Shown in pieces: positions 43,268-53,103 of a DNA stretch of 64,000 nt (positions within the stretch are counted from its first letter, which is position 1; each line of letters starts with the position of its first letter). Source of the stretch: Arthrobacter horti (GTDB lineage Bacteria; Actinomycetota; Actinomycetes; Actinomycetales; Micrococcaceae); NCBI RefSeq assembly GCF_030731045.1, contig NZ_JAVALS010000006.1, positions 62,001 through 126,000 of the forward strand, in the 5' to 3' direction. The notes beneath the pieces are model-generated. The model searched no databases, had not been told where the DNA came from, and saw only the letters and a list, made by a program, of their open reading frames with translations. The position numbers and the translations under genes were made by a program.

Positions 43268-44956
43268 ATGCACCTCCTGCTGGTCCCCGCCGACGACGAC
43301 GCCGTACGGCTCGCGCGTCTGGACGCCCATGGCGTCCTCCTCGGCGAGCCCTGGCAGCTGGGGCGGGAAGACCTCCCGGCCGCGGTCGCCGGGCTGGAAC
43401 GCGACGAGGCGCCGCGCTGGGTGTGGGACACCACCTCGGACCTCTACTCCGCACTGCTGCAGGCGGGAACGCGCCTGGCCCGGTGTCACGACATCTCTCT
43501 GGCCCGGACGGTGCTGCGGTTCTCCACACTGGTCCAGGACCCGGATTATGCACGGTTCGCCCTGGACGTGACAGGGTCCGCGGAGTACCCGGTCTCGGAC
43601 GCCGTGGAGCCGGAGCAGCGGCAGGAGAGCCTTTTCGAAGCCCCACGGAGCCACCGGAGCCTGGAGGAGGTCCGGCAGGAGTTCGCCGCCCAGCTGAAGG
43701 CGGTGGAGACCTCCCGTGCTCCGGCACGCCTTCGGCTCCTCCTGGCGGCCGAGTCAGCCGCCGCGCTGGTGGCCGCTGAGATGCGCTTCCTCGGCGTCCC
43801 CTGGGACCAGGCGGTGCACCGTGAGCTCCTTGAGGAGGCTCTGGGCCCGGAGCCCGCACCGGGCCGGCGTCCCGCACTCATGGAGGATCTGGTGGTCCGC
43901 CTGCGGGAGCTGCTGCGTGCACCCCGCCTGAACCCGGACTCCCCTCAGGAGCTTCTGAAGACCCTGCACCGGAACGGCATCGAGGTGAAGACCACCCGGC
44001 AATGGGAGCTGAAGTCCTCGGACCACCCGGCGATCGAGCCCTTGCTGGAGTACAAGAAGCTCTCCCGGCTCCACACCGCCAATGGCTGGACCTGGCTCGA
44101 TGCCTGGATCCGTGACGGACGCTTCCGGCCCGACTACGTGGTGGGCGGCGTGGTCACGGGCCGGTGGTCGTCCCGGGGAGGCGGTGCCTTGCAGATCCCG
44201 CGGTCCGTCCGCCGGGCGGCGCGGGCGCTGCCCGGCTGGAAGCTGCTGGTGGCCGACGCCTCCCAGGTGGAGCCGCGCATTCTCGCGGCCATGTCTGCGG
44301 ACGAGGGGATGGCGCGGGCCGCGCGCGGGCAGGATCTGTACGCGGAGATCGCCGACGCCGGCTTCGGCGGCAGCCGCAGTTCGGCGAAGATCGCGCTACT
44401 GGGCGCCATGTACGGCTCCACCACGGGCGAATCGGCGCGGCTCATGCCGCAGCTGAAGAAGCTCTACCCGCGGGCCATCGCACTGGTGGAGGAGGCGGCC
44501 CGGACCGGCGAGCGCGGCGGTGCCGTCAGCACGTGGCTGGGCCGGAGCACCCCGCCGCCCGGTCCGGACTGGGACGCCGCCCAGCGGACCCAGAGCCAGG
44601 AGGAGCAGCGCCGGGCGGACGCCTGGGCACGGGCCCGGGGGCGCTTCACCCGGAACTTCGTGGTCCAGGGGACGGCCGCCGAGTGGGCGGAATGCTGGCT
44701 GGCCGGAATCCGCTCCCGCCTGGCCGGGCTGCCGCTCCCGGACGGCGCCGAAGCGGCCTCGCCGACGGGTCCGGCTGAGCTGGTGTTCTTCCTGCACGAC
44801 GAGATCATGATCCACGCCCCGGAGGAGCTGATGCCACGTTGTGTGGAGGCCGTGGAAAGCGCCGCCCGGGAGGCCGGCACGCTCCTCTTCGGCCGGGCAC
44901 CCGTCGATTTTCCCCTCACCGTGGCGGTGGTGGACTCCTACGACCAGGCCAAGTGA
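43268..44956 (+). CDS. Bifunctional 3'-5' exonuclease / family A DNA polymerase
   Basis: A 562-aa stand-alone polymerase without 5'-3' exonuclease domain. Polymerase motif A is LLVADASQVEPRILAAM, motif B region SRSSAKIALLGAMYGSTTGESA, and motif C FFLHDEIMIHAPEE (HDE). The N-terminal about 200 residues correspond to the exonuclease domain but only weak motifs are seen (VWDTTSDLYSALL). It is found in many actinobacteria next to PolA paralogues. ATG 43268; divergent from cpaE. Confidence 0.88.
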   Translation: MHLLLVPADDDAVRLARLDAHGVLLGEPWQLGREDLPAAVAGLERDEAPRWVWDTTSDLYSALLQAGTRLARCHDISLARTVLRFSTLVQDPDYARFALDVTGSAEYPVSDAVEPEQRQESLFEAPRSHRSLEEVRQEFAAQLKAVETSRAPARLRLLLAAESAAALVAAEMRFLGVPWDQAVHRELLEEALGPEPAPGRRPALMEDLVVRLRELLRAPRLNPDSPQELLKTLHRNGIEVKTTRQWELKSSDHPAIEPLLEYKKLSRLHTANGWTWLDAWIRDGRFRPDYVVGGVVTGRWSSRGGGALQIPRSVRRAARALPGWKLLVADASQVEPRILAAMSADEGMARAARGQDLYAEIADAGFGGSRSSAKIALLGAMYGSTTGESARLMPQLKKLYPRAIALVEEAARTGERGGAVSTWLGRSTPPPGPDWDAAQRTQSQEEQRRADAWARARGRFTRNFVVQGTAAEWAECWLAGIRSRLAGLPLPDGAEAASPTGPAELVFFLHDEIMIHAPEELMPRCVEAVESAAREAGTLLFGRAPVDFPLTVAVVDSYDQAK

Positions 44957-44959
44957 GTC

Positions 44960-45640
44960 TCAGAGTTCAAAGAAGTGCTTCCGCCCGGCGTCCCACGGCC
45001 GCTCCCAGCCCAGGAAGTGGAACGTCTCATCGATGAGTTTGCCGGTGAATCCCCAGATGAACACGTCATCCACCTGGAACGCCGGCGAGTTGAACTCGAT
45101 CCCGGCGCGCCGGAGGCTGGCCGTGACCCGGTTGGCCGGATCGAGGAGTGCATGCACGGGGATCCGGAACACGCGCTCGGATTCCTGTGGGTCCACCACG
45201 TACACGGGGCTCGGTGTCTCCCACCAGGCGAGCACCGGGGTCACCAGGAAGTTGCTGTACGGCAGGGGATGCCGCGGCAGGGTGCCGGTGAGCCGGACGC
45301 CGGACGGTTCCAGGCCCGTCTCCTCGACGGCCTCCCGCAGGGCCGCCGCCCGCTCATCCGTGTCTCCCGGGTCGACCTTGCCGCCCGGGAAGGCGACCTC
45401 GCCGGCGTGGCTGCCGAGCGTCGTCGCGCGCTGGAGCAGCAGGAGGTCCAGCTGCTCCGGCGCCAGGTCCTCCCAGGCACGTCCCTCCTGCCCGGCAGCG
45501 GGCCCGAACAGGATGAGGACCGCTGCGTCCCGCGCCGAGCCGGGCTGGGTGAGGGACAGATTCCAGCGCGCGGCCATCTCGTCCTGGAGCACGGCCGCGG
45601 CCCTGGCCGGGTAGGCCAGCAGATCCTCCAGCGCGCTCAC
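44960..45640 (-). CDS. Nudix hydrolase, CoA pyrophosphatase type
   Basis: A 226-aa Nudix protein. The Nudix box [25 protein letters not shown] is preceded by [14 protein letters not shown], which is the CoA-diphosphatase (UPF0035-like) pattern [21 protein letters not shown]. It overlaps nth by 4 bases, a conserved actinobacterial pair (Rv3672c-Rv3674c). Confidence 0.92.
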   Translation of the reverse strand: MSALEDLLAYPARAAAVLQDEMAARWNLSLTQPGSARDAAVLILFGPAAGQEGRAWEDLAPEQLDLLLLQRATTLGSHAGEVAFPGGKVDPGDTDERAAALREAVEETGLEPSGVRLTGTLPRHPLPYSNFLVTPVLAWWETPSPVYVVDPQESERVFRIPVHALLDPANRVTASLRRAGIEFNSPAFQVDDVFIWGFTGKLIDETFHFLGWERPWDAGRKHFFEL

Positions 45641-46452
45641 GGCGTCTCCCCCGCCAGCAACGCCCTCTGGGAGGCCATCCGGATGGCGGCGGCGTTCTCC
45701 GTCTGGGCCAGGTACGCCTCGCGGAGGGCTTCCTGGCCGGGCGCCAGCTCATACTTCAGGAGCTTGGCGGCCTTGGCCGGATCGGTCTCCCCCATGCCGA
45801 AGGACGGGCACCACTGGGCCACCACGCAGGCACCGCAGGCCGGCTTGCGTGAATGGCAGACGCGGCGTCCATGGAACACCACGCGGTGGGAGAGCATGGT
45901 CCAGTCCTTGCGCTCCACCAGCTCGCCGACCTCGCGTTCCACCACCTCCGGGTCCTCCGAGGACGTCCATTCGAAGCGCCGGGCCAGCCGCCCGAAGTGG
46001 GTGTCCACCGTGATGCCCGGGATGCCGAAAGCATTGCCGAGCACCACATTGGCGGTCTTGCGCCCCACCCCGGCCAAGGTCACCAGCTCATCCACGGACG
46101 CCGGGACCTCACCGCCGTAGTGCTGGACCAGCCGGGTGGCCAGCGAAACGAGGTTCTTGGCCTTGGCCCGGAAGAAGCCCGTGGGCTGGATGATGTCCTC
46201 CAGCTCCGGCAGATCGGCACGCGCCATCTCGGCCGGTCCCGGATAACGGGCGAACAGCGCCGGAGTGATCTGGTTGACCCTCACGTCGGTCGTCTGGGCC
46301 GACAGGACTGTGGCGACCAGCAGCTCGAACGGATTCCGGAAGTCCAGCTCGGGGTGGGCATAGGGGTAGAACTCGCCCAGCACCTTGTTGATCTTCCGGG
46401 CACGGCGCTTTCTGGCGAGCAGGCTCTCCGTCCCCGCGGGGTTCTCCGTCAT
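45637..46452 (-). CDS. nth: Endonuclease III
   Basis: Base-excision repair glycosylase/AP lyase of 271 aa. HhH motif [17 protein letters not shown] with the catalytic Lys, the catalytic Asp in [10 protein letters not shown], and the four-Cys iron-sulfur loop [20 protein letters not shown] 46452 ([10 protein letters not shown]). C-terminal extension of about 40 residues past the cluster. Confidence 0.95.
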   Translation of the reverse strand: MTENPAGTESLLARKRRARKINKVLGEFYPYAHPELDFRNPFELLVATVLSAQTTDVRVNQITPALFARYPGPAEMARADLPELEDIIQPTGFFRAKAKNLVSLATRLVQHYGGEVPASVDELVTLAGVGRKTANVVLGNAFGIPGITVDTHFGRLARRFEWTSSEDPEVVEREVGELVERKDWTMLSHRVVFHGRRVCHSRKPACGACVVAQWCPSFGMGETDPAKAAKLLKYELAPGQEALREAYLAQTENAAAIRMASQRALLAGETP

Positions 46453-46457
46453 GGTGC

Positions 46458-48365
46458 TCAGGAGCCCCGTTCCACGTTCCGGACGTCGCGGAGCAGGCCG
46501 ATCCGTCCGTCCTCGTTCTGGACGACGAACCCGTGCGGGCCCTCCTGGAGCGCCAGGATCCACTTGCCGGGCAGCAGATCGAACACCGGGGCGCCGTTGC
46601 GTTCGTCGACGGCGGTGCGCCGCTCCGGCACGGCGAACCAGAAGGCCTGCTGCACCACAGGGGCCTCAGCCTCCTGTGCGGGGGCCGCTGGCGCGCTCTC
46701 CTCCGGAGCTTCCGACGAAGGGGCGTCCGACGACGGGGCGTCCGACGACGACGCAGCGCCGGCAGTGGGGGTGCCGGCGGCGTCGGTCTGGGCGGCGTCG
46801 GTCTGGGCGGCGTCGGTCTGGGCGGCGTCGGTCTGGGCGGCGTCGCCGGCGGAACCGAGGCTCGCGAGCAGGCTGCTGCGCAGCACGGTGGCGTCGGGGT
46901 CGTCCTCGTAGTCCGGCTCTTCGGTCTCCTCCTCGTGGAGCACGGGGACGCCGAGGACGGGCTCCTCAAGTTCGGGGGCCTGGGCGATGTGTGCCTCGGC
47001 CTCCTGCAGCAGGTCCTCCTCGTTCGCCTCCTCCGGCGCGGTGGTGACCTCATCGGCGACGGCCTGGGCGTCCTCGCCCAGGGTCGGCTCCTCGGGAGCG
47101 GGTTCCGGTGCGGAGGCTCCCTCGGATGTCGCGGCGACGACGGGATCCTCCTCGGGCTGCTCCTCCGTTTCGCCGGAGGTGACGGGTTCCTGCGCGTCTG
47201 CGGCTTCCTCGGCGGCCGGGACTGCCGGCTCAGTGGCAGTCTCCACGTGGGCAGTCTCCGCGGGGCCCGGGTCCGGGGTCTCCCCGGAATCAGCGTCCTG
47301 GGCCGGCACAGCCGGCTCCTCGGAGGTGCCCTGAGCTTGCTCAGGCTGCCAGGCGAACGGCGTGTGACCGCTGCCAGGCTGCGGCGCCTCTTGCCCGGAA
47401 GTCTGCTGCCCGGGCGTCTGCGGCTCCGGTGCGAAGACGGGCGCCGTCCAACCGGGAGCCTGCCCCTGAGGATTCTGGGGCTGGTGGCCCTGAGGAGCGA
47501 AGCCCGACGGCCCGTTCTGGGGCGCCCCGTAGCCGGGAGCCGGAGAATACTGCTGAGGATGGGACGGTGCTGCCACCTTAGCGGCGGGCACGGCGTCACG
47601 GGCCACGGGATGGGCCGTCGCCTCCGGGCGTCCGGTGAAATCGGCGGCGAACACGGGGATGAAGCGCGCGAAGAGCGTGGTCAGCACCACCAGCACCGAG
47701 CCCACCAGGAGCAGCAGCACGAAGGTGACATCGCTCTGGAATCCGAAGCGGATGCCCAGCAGGCCGAGCTGGTTCACCAGGCTGAGCAGGGAGAGCGCGC
47801 CCAGGATGGAGGCGAGCTGGTCCAGGGAGAACGAACCGGCACGGAGCCTGACACCCGGGCTGACGCGGCGGATGACGAATCCGATGCCGACGGCCAGCGG
47901 GAACAGGAAATCGAACACCAGGAACTGGGCGCTGGCGAAGTTCAGGGCGTAGCCGCCCCCGGCGACGCCTCCCGCGAGGAGGAGGAACAGCACGCCGAGC
48001 AGCAGCAGGACGTCGCGCACCGTGAACGGGCCGACGACGGCGCGCCCACCGTCAGGCCGGGGCGTCGCCGGCCGCGGGGCGGGAGACTGCTGGCCGCCGG
48101 GAGCCGGGAAGTGTCCCTGCCCGGGGGGCTGGTAACCCTGCGGGGGTCCGTACGGGCCGGGCTGTCCCGGGCCATACGACGGGCCGGGCTGCTGCGACTG
48201 CGGGTTCCAGGACTGCTGCGCCGGGTTGTAGTGTGCCGGGTTGTACTGGCCTGGCTGGTACTCGGCCTGCTGATACCGGCCCGGCTGGCCCTGGTCAGGG
48301 CTGTACGGTCCCGGCGCCCCGGACTGGCGCTGCGGGTCGGGCTGTTCGGACTGCGGCGTGGACAT
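46458..48365 (-). CDS. Large Pro/Glu-rich membrane protein with internal repeats, unknown
   Basis: A 635-aa protein not recognised. Order: residues 1-110 rich in P/Q/G/Y; 110-250 with four or five hydrophobic helices ([56 protein letters not shown]); 250-575 acidic and Pro/Ala-rich; a C-terminal globular part of about 55 residues ([20 protein letters not shown] and [20 protein letters not shown]). Four perfect AQTDA repeats stand near residue 525. ATG 48365. Upstream of nth, 5-base gap. Confidence 0.72.
   Translation of the reverse strand: MSTPQSEQPDPQRQSGAPGPYSPDQGQPGRYQQAEYQPGQYNPAHYNPAQQSWNPQSQQPGPSYGPGQPGPYGPPQGYQPPGQGHFPAPGGQQSPAPRPATPRPDGGRAVVGPFTVRDVLLLLGVLFLLLAGGVAGGGYALNFASAQFLVFDFLFPLAVGIGFVIRRVSPGVRLRAGSFSLDQLASILGALSLLSLVNQLGLLGIRFGFQSDVTFVLLLLVGSVLVVLTTLFARFIPVFAADFTGRPEATAHPVARDAVPAAKVAAPSHPQQYSPAPGYGAPQNGPSGFAPQGHQPQNPQGQAPGWTAPVFAPEPQTPGQQTSGQEAPQPGSGHTPFAWQPEQAQGTSEEPAVPAQDADSGETPDPGPAETAHVETATEPAVPAAEEAADAQEPVTSGETEEQPEEDPVVAATSEGASAPEPAPEEPTLGEDAQAVADEVTTAPEEANEEDLLQEAEAHIAQAPELEEPVLGVPVLHEEETEEPDYEDDPDATVLRSSLLASLGSAGDAAQTDAAQTDAAQTDAAQTDAAGTPTAGAASSSDAPSSDAPSSEAPEESAPAAPAQEAEAPVVQQAFWFAVPERRTAVDERNGAPVFDLLPGKWILALQEGPHGFVVQNEDGRIGLLRDVRNVERGS
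46781..46840 (-). repeat. Four tandem 15-bp repeats inside the Pro/Glu-rich membrane protein gene
   Basis: The unit cgtcggtctgggcgg is repeated four times without change, encoding AQTDA x4. A neighbouring imperfect array ([15 protein letters not shown]) lies at about 46715-46760. Perfect units in frame suggest recent slippage and strain-to-strain length variation. Confidence 0.9.
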
Positions 48366-48598
48366 CGGTGCGGTCTCCCGTCGACGGAGGTGATGCTTCG
48401 GGCTTGATATCAAGCGTAGTCACCGGGCCTGACGTTATCTCCACGGACTCGCCAAACCATGTCCTGGCACCTCACGCGCCGTCCGGCGGAGGAACGCGTC
48501 CGCTCGCGTCCGGACTGTGACCGGGGACACTGATTTGTCCCAGGAGGGGACTATGGTGGTCGATGGAACTACACCCATTTGAAGCAGAAGGGTCCAGG

Positions 48599-50569
48599 AT
48601 GTCTGAAGAGACCGCTCCCGCCGCAGGTGATGCCTTGGAGAACCTCCTCCAGGAGAACCGCCGTTTCGCCCCCTCCCCCGAGTTCGCCGCCCAGTCCGTG
48701 GCGCAGGCCGGGCTCTACGCCGAGGCCGCTCAGGACCGCCCCGCGTTCTGGGCCCGCCAGGCCCGTGAGCTGCTGAGCTGGGACAAGGACTTCGAGACCG
48801 CGCTCGACTGGAGTGAAGCCCCCGTGGCCAAGTGGTTCGTCGGCGGCCAGGTCAACGCCGCCTACAACGCGCTGGACCGGCACGTGGAAAACGGCCTGGG
48901 CGATCGCGTGGCCATCCACTTCGAGGGCGAGCCGGGCGACTCCCGCAGCTACACCTACGCACAGCTCACCCAGGAGGTGAAGAAGGCCGCCAACGCCTTC
49001 GAGTCCCTCGGTGTCCGCAAGGGCGACCGCGTGGCCGTCTACCTCCCGATGATCCCGGAAGCGGTCATCACCCTGCTGGCCTGTGCCCGCATCGGCGCCA
49101 TCCACTCGGTGGTGTTCGGCGGCTTCTCCGCCGACGCCCTGCGCTCCCGCATCGACGACGCCGAGGCGAAGCTCGTCGTCACAGCGGACGGCACCTACCG
49201 CCGCGGCAAGCCGAGCCCGCTGAAGCCGGCGGTGGATGAAGCGCTCAGTGCCGAGGGACACACGGTGCAGAACGTCGTCGTCGTCAAGCGCAACGGCGAG
49301 GCCGTCTCGTGGACCGAGGGCCGCGACCAGTGGTGGGACGACACCGTGGGCGCCGCGTCGGCGGAGCACACTCCGGTGCCGCACGATTCCGAGCACCCGC
49401 TGTTCATCCTGTACACCTCCGGCACCACCGGAAAGCCGAAGGGCATCCTGCACACCACGGGTGGCTACCTCACGCAGGCTGCGTTCACGCACCGGAACAT
49501 CTTCGATCTGCACCCGGAGACTGACGTCTACTGGTGCACCGCCGACGTCGGCTGGGTCACCGGCCACTCTTACGTCACCTACGCACCGCTCATCAACGGC
49601 GCCACCCAGGTCATGTACGAGGGCACGCCGGATTCCCCGCACCAGGGCCGCTGGTGGGAGATCGTCCAGAAGTACAAGGTCTCCATCCTGTACACCGCCC
49701 CCACCGCCATCCGCACCTTCATGAAGTGGGGCCGCGAGATCCCGGAGAAGTACGACCTCTCCTCCATCCGCCTCCTCGGCTCCGTGGGCGAGCCCATCAA
49801 TCCCGAGGCCTGGATGTGGTACCGCGAGGTCATCGGCGGGAACAAGGCCCCGATCGTGGACACCTGGTGGCAGACCGAGACCGGCGCCATCATGATCTCC
49901 CCGCTGCCCGGCCTCACGGCCACCAAGCCCGGATCCGCCCAGGTCCCGGTGCCCGGCATCGCCGTGGACGTGGTGGATGAGATGGGCGAGTCCGTCCCGG
50001 ACGGGCACGGCGGCTTCCTGGTGATCCGTGAGCCGTGGCCGGCCATGCTCCGCGGTATCTGGGGCGATCCGGAACGCTACAAGGACACCTACTGGTCCCG
50101 CTTCGACACCATGTACTTCGCGGGCGACGGCGCCAAGAAGGACGATGACGGCGACGTCTGGCTCCTGGGCCGCGTGGACGACGTCATGAACGTCTCCGGC
50201 CACCGCCTCTCCACCACGGAGATCGAGTCCGCCCTGGTCAGCCACCCCTCCGTGGCCGAGGCGGCAGTGGTCGGCGCGAACGACGAGACCACCGGCCAGG
50301 CCGTGGTGGCGTTCGTGATCCTGCGTGAGGGCGTGGAGAACAACGGCGACGCCACCGTCCAGGAGCTCCGCAACCACGTGGGCAAGGAGATCGGACCGAT
50401 CGCCAAGCCGAAGAACGTGCTGGTGGTCCCGGAGCTGCCCAAGACCCGCTCCGGCAAGATCATGCGCCGTCTCCTCAAGGACGTGGCCGAAGGCCGCGAC
50501 CCGGGCGACGCCACCACCCTGGCGGATCCCACGGTCATGCAGCAGATCGCGGCGGACCTGCGGAAGTAG
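48599..50569 (+). CDS. acs: Acetyl-CoA synthetase
   Basis: AMP-forming acetate-CoA ligase of 656 aa. Adenylation motifs [31 protein letters not shown], and the C-terminal [12 protein letters not shown], whose Lys is the site of acetylation in this family (AcuC at 13881 may reverse it). ATG 48599 ([10 protein letters not shown]) follows AGAAGGG; an in-frame ATG at 48563 would add 12 residues. Followed by a terminator. Confidence 0.95.
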   Translation: MSEETAPAAGDALENLLQENRRFAPSPEFAAQSVAQAGLYAEAAQDRPAFWARQARELLSWDKDFETALDWSEAPVAKWFVGGQVNAAYNALDRHVENGLGDRVAIHFEGEPGDSRSYTYAQLTQEVKKAANAFESLGVRKGDRVAVYLPMIPEAVITLLACARIGAIHSVVFGGFSADALRSRIDDAEAKLVVTADGTYRRGKPSPLKPAVDEALSAEGHTVQNVVVVKRNGEAVSWTEGRDQWWDDTVGAASAEHTPVPHDSEHPLFILYTSGTTGKPKGILHTTGGYLTQAAFTHRNIFDLHPETDVYWCTADVGWVTGHSYVTYAPLINGATQVMYEGTPDSPHQGRWWEIVQKYKVSILYTAPTAIRTFMKWGREIPEKYDLSSIRLLGSVGEPINPEAWMWYREVIGGNKAPIVDTWWQTETGAIMISPLPGLTATKPGSAQVPVPGIAVDVVDEMGESVPDGHGGFLVIREPWPAMLRGIWGDPERYKDTYWSRFDTMYFAGDGAKKDDDGDVWLLGRVDDVMNVSGHRLSTTEIESALVSHPSVAEAAVVGANDETTGQAVVAFVILREGVENNGDATVQELRNHVGKEIGPIAKPKNVLVVPELPKTRSGKIMRRLLKDVAEGRDPGDATTLADPTVMQQIAADLRK

Positions 50570-50599
50570 TTCCGTACGCGACATCGCCCCGGCAGATGC

Positions 50600-50632
50600 G
50601 GCCGGTCACCTTCCACGTGAAGGTGACCGGCC
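50600..50632 (+). terminator. Terminator of acs
   Basis: GGCCGGTCACCTTC pairs with GAAGGTGACCGGCC, a 14-bp perfect stem and 5-base loop, 31 bases after the acs stop. Confidence 0.8.
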
Positions 50633-50652
50633 GTCGTCGTTCATCCATCCAT

Positions 50653-50700
50653 TGCTGCGTAACCGTCCATTAGAGCGCTCAAACGGACGTTTACGCAGCA
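50653..50700. terminator. Long imperfect palindrome after the MetE-like gene
   Basis: Arms TGCTGCGTAAcCGTCC and GGACGtTTACGCAGCA match at 15 of 16 positions around a 16-base loop. It is 20 bases beyond the stop of the minus-strand MetE-like gene and may terminate it. Confidence 0.6.
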
Positions 50701-50719
50701 GTCGATGGTCAGCGAGTTG

Positions 50720-51778
50720 TCACCAGGCGGCGGCCACGGCCCGGTGCGTCTCGAAGAGCGGCACCGTGGTGCCCTCCGGGGCACGGCCGAAACCGCATTC
50801 GGTGGCCACGCCGAAGCGGTCCAGGAACCTCAGAGCCGTGGAAATCCGTCGTTGCGCCCCCTCCACACCGTCCTCGCGGTGCACCAGACCCAGGTAGAAC
50901 TCGGTCTGATCCGGCAGACGCAGCCCGGCCAGCGGAGCGTAGTAGGCGTCGTCGTCCCGCTCGATCGGGACCGGGATGTGGATCCAGTCCAGCGCCCGTG
51001 AGGTGGGCAGCGCCAGCGTCGCGGCGGAGAGCTCATTGGCGAAGCGCACCAGGTTCGCGGTGTCCGTGGGCTCCACGAAGTGCTTCTCCCCGGCATCGCC
51101 GTAGCAGAGGTGGATGCCCACCTCCACGTCCTCCGGGACGCTCTCCACCAGCCCGGCGACACGGCCCACCTGGTACGCCCAGACGTCCTCGAACCAGGCC
51201 CGGGACTGCTGCCGGTACCCGGCGGCCTCGATGATGGCGAACTCCAGGGCGGCGTCCCACTGGATGGCCAGCGACTCGTGCGGGATGCCGTCCAGGATCC
51301 GCTCCAGTTCACCCAGCAGGGCCGCCTGGTAGACGGGCTCGAACGCATCACGGTCCTCCGCGGCCACGAAACTGCCCACCACGCCCACCGGCGTCGGCAG
51401 GGACACCTGGAAGCGCACGCCGTCGGCCACCACGCCCTCGCGCTGCAGCCGGGAGAAGACCTCCCAGGACTCCAGGGCGGCGTCGGCATATCCGAGCGGC
51501 GGCAGGACGAGGTCCTCGGCGCGCACGCCGGGCGCCAGCTTCACCGGGCGGACGTCCAGTTCGCGGAGGCGGATCGGCTCATCGCCCACCCGCTCCAGGC
51601 CCTCCGCCGCGGCCAGGCGGTCCGGCTGGAAGGCGATCCAGTGGAATCGCTCGCCCACCTCGCCGTCCGGGATCCTCTTCAGGTGAGTGCCGAGGTGCTG
51701 CGCCACCAGGCGGATGGTGGATTCGGCGTCGTCGACGTTGATGCTGCCCACCAGGTGGGCGCCTTGCGGCTGGGTCAT
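50720..51778 (-). CDS. MetE-C/UroD-superfamily protein (cobalamin-independent methionine synthase-like)
   Basis: A 352-aa single-domain TIM-barrel protein. Putative zinc ligands are in VGIHLCYGDAGEKH and VATECGFGR; the family Asp/Glu pair is less clear. It is not a full-length MetE. The gene is 15 bases after the SolA-like oxidase, in the same operon, so it may transfer a methyl group generated from an N-methylated compound. This is an inference from context. Confidence 0.78.
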   Translation of the reverse strand: MTQPQGAHLVGSINVDDAESTIRLVAQHLGTHLKRIPDGEVGERFHWIAFQPDRLAAAEGLERVGDEPIRLRELDVRPVKLAPGVRAEDLVLPPLGYADAALESWEVFSRLQREGVVADGVRFQVSLPTPVGVVGSFVAAEDRDAFEPVYQAALLGELERILDGIPHESLAIQWDAALEFAIIEAAGYRQQSRAWFEDVWAYQVGRVAGLVESVPEDVEVGIHLCYGDAGEKHFVEPTDTANLVRFANELSAATLALPTSRALDWIHIPVPIERDDDAYYAPLAGLRLPDQTEFYLGLVHREDGVEGAQRRISTALRFLDRFGVATECGFGRAPEGTTVPLFETHRAVAAAW

Positions 51779-51793
51779 GGGACTCCTGGTCTG

Positions 51794-52972
51794 TCAGTGG
51801 TGGAGGTGGAAGAGGGGGATGAAGTCCGGGTCCGTGATGGCCGGACGGCGGAGGGAGAAAGCGTCGATGGGGTGAGCCGTGGTGCCATCCGTGACGAGTT
51901 CGCCGAGAATCCGCCCCACCAAGGACGCGAACTTGCCCGCGTGCCCGGCGCCGTTGAAGACGGCCACGTGCGGCGCCCCCGGGACGGTGTCCAGCACGAA
52001 GTCGCGGTCCGGCGGCATGTCGTAGACGCACGTCTTGTTCGCCCAGACGGGGCCGACGGCGCCCGGCAGCCACCTCCGCAGGAAGCCCTCCAGCAGGGCC
52101 GCCTCCGCGGCGTCGCCCTCGAAGACTCTTTCCTCGCTGGTGATGAAGCGGCCGCGCATGTCACGTGCGATCTTCACGGCGGGCTCGCCGTAGACCGGGA
52201 AGCCGTAGTGGTCCTGCTCGCCGTGGAAGATCCAGATGGGGAAGCGGTCCGGGGTGAAGTCGCGCAGCTGCGGGGTGGAGAAGTAGCTGACCTGTTCCTG
52301 GGACAGAGTCAGGCGGTAGTTCAGGCCGAGGTCCGGCATGAGGGTGCCGAGCCAGGAACCGGCCGCGGCCACGAGGTGGCCGCCGTGGAAGTCGCCGGCG
52401 GTGGTGCGCACGGTGACGCTTCCGGGCTGGACGACGACGCCGGTCACGGGGGTGTGCGGCAGGAAGGTCACCCCTCGCGCCTGGGCGAGGGAGGTGTGGG
52501 CGGCTACGGAGGCGCGGATGTCGATGAGGCCGCCGTCCTCCTGGTACATGCCGGTCACGTCGTCCCCGATGGACCACTGCGGCCAGGCCCGGCGGATGTC
52601 CTTCGCCGAGAGGTCCTGGTACGGGATGCCCTGTGCCGCGAGCGCCGACCGGTAACCGTCCAGCGACGCGAGGGCCGCGGGCTCGGCGGTGGCCAGGTCC
52701 AGGCCGCCGGTCTTGAGGTACAGCCGGAGCCCGGCGTCCTTCTCCACTTCGGCCCAGCTTTGGAACATGGCCGGGGTGAGTGCCGTGTAGGCGGTGCTGT
52801 GATAGGCGTGCCGGATGATGCGGGAGACGTCACCGGAGGAATTCCGGGCGTTGACCAGTTCGTACTGTTCCAGCACCAGGACGCGGGTTCCGGGGGTCCT
52901 GGCGAGCCAATAGGCGGTGGCCGCCCCGATCGCGCCGGCGCCGATGACGATGTGGGTGTACCCGCTGCTCAT
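51794..52972 (-). CDS. SolA/sarcosine-oxidase-like FAD-dependent oxidase
   Basis: A 392-aa monomeric amine oxidase of the N-methyltryptophan oxidase / sarcosine oxidase group. FAD-binding IVIGAGAIGAATAYWLA at the N-terminus; RxxSxGxSRxxR-like NSSGDVSRIIRHAY; the covalent-FAD Cys in NKTCVYDMPPDRDFVLD. It oxidises an N-methyl amine with release of formaldehyde and hydrogen peroxide in known relatives. Divergent from the DeoR regulator over a 131-bp gap with a palindromic operator. Confidence 0.88.
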   Translation of the reverse strand: MSSGYTHIVIGAGAIGAATAYWLARTPGTRVLVLEQYELVNARNSSGDVSRIIRHAYHSTAYTALTPAMFQSWAEVEKDAGLRLYLKTGGLDLATAEPAALASLDGYRSALAAQGIPYQDLSAKDIRRAWPQWSIGDDVTGMYQEDGGLIDIRASVAAHTSLAQARGVTFLPHTPVTGVVVQPGSVTVRTTAGDFHGGHLVAAAGSWLGTLMPDLGLNYRLTLSQEQVSYFSTPQLRDFTPDRFPIWIFHGEQDHYGFPVYGEPAVKIARDMRGRFITSEERVFEGDAAEAALLEGFLRRWLPGAVGPVWANKTCVYDMPPDRDFVLDTVPGAPHVAVFNGAGHAGKFASLVGRILGELVTDGTTAHPIDAFSLRRPAITDPDFIPLFHLHH

Positions 52973-53030
52973 GCGTCCTCCGTTCCGTGGCTCCCGCTCG
53001 AGCGTGGCACAGCCCGGGCGGTACCCGGTA

Positions 53031-53049
53031 GTTCGTTACGGCAACGAAC
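53031..53049. promoter_or_regulatory. Palindromic operator between solA-like and deoR-like genes
   Basis: GTTCGTT-acggc-AACGAAC, a perfect 7+7 palindrome with a 5-base spacer. It overlaps a possible -35 (TTACGG, 53036-53041) that is 17 bases from TACACT (53059-53064). This is the probable autoregulatory site of the DeoR protein. Confidence 0.65.
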
Positions 53050-53103
53050 CCCCGGCCCTACACTGGGAACCACCACGAACGGAACCCCGCGAAGGCAGGT
53101 CAC

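Noticed and set aside
46781-46840. Short tandem repeats considered as a CRISPR
   Set aside because: Units are contiguous, 15 bp, without spacers, and lie in frame inside a protein gene.
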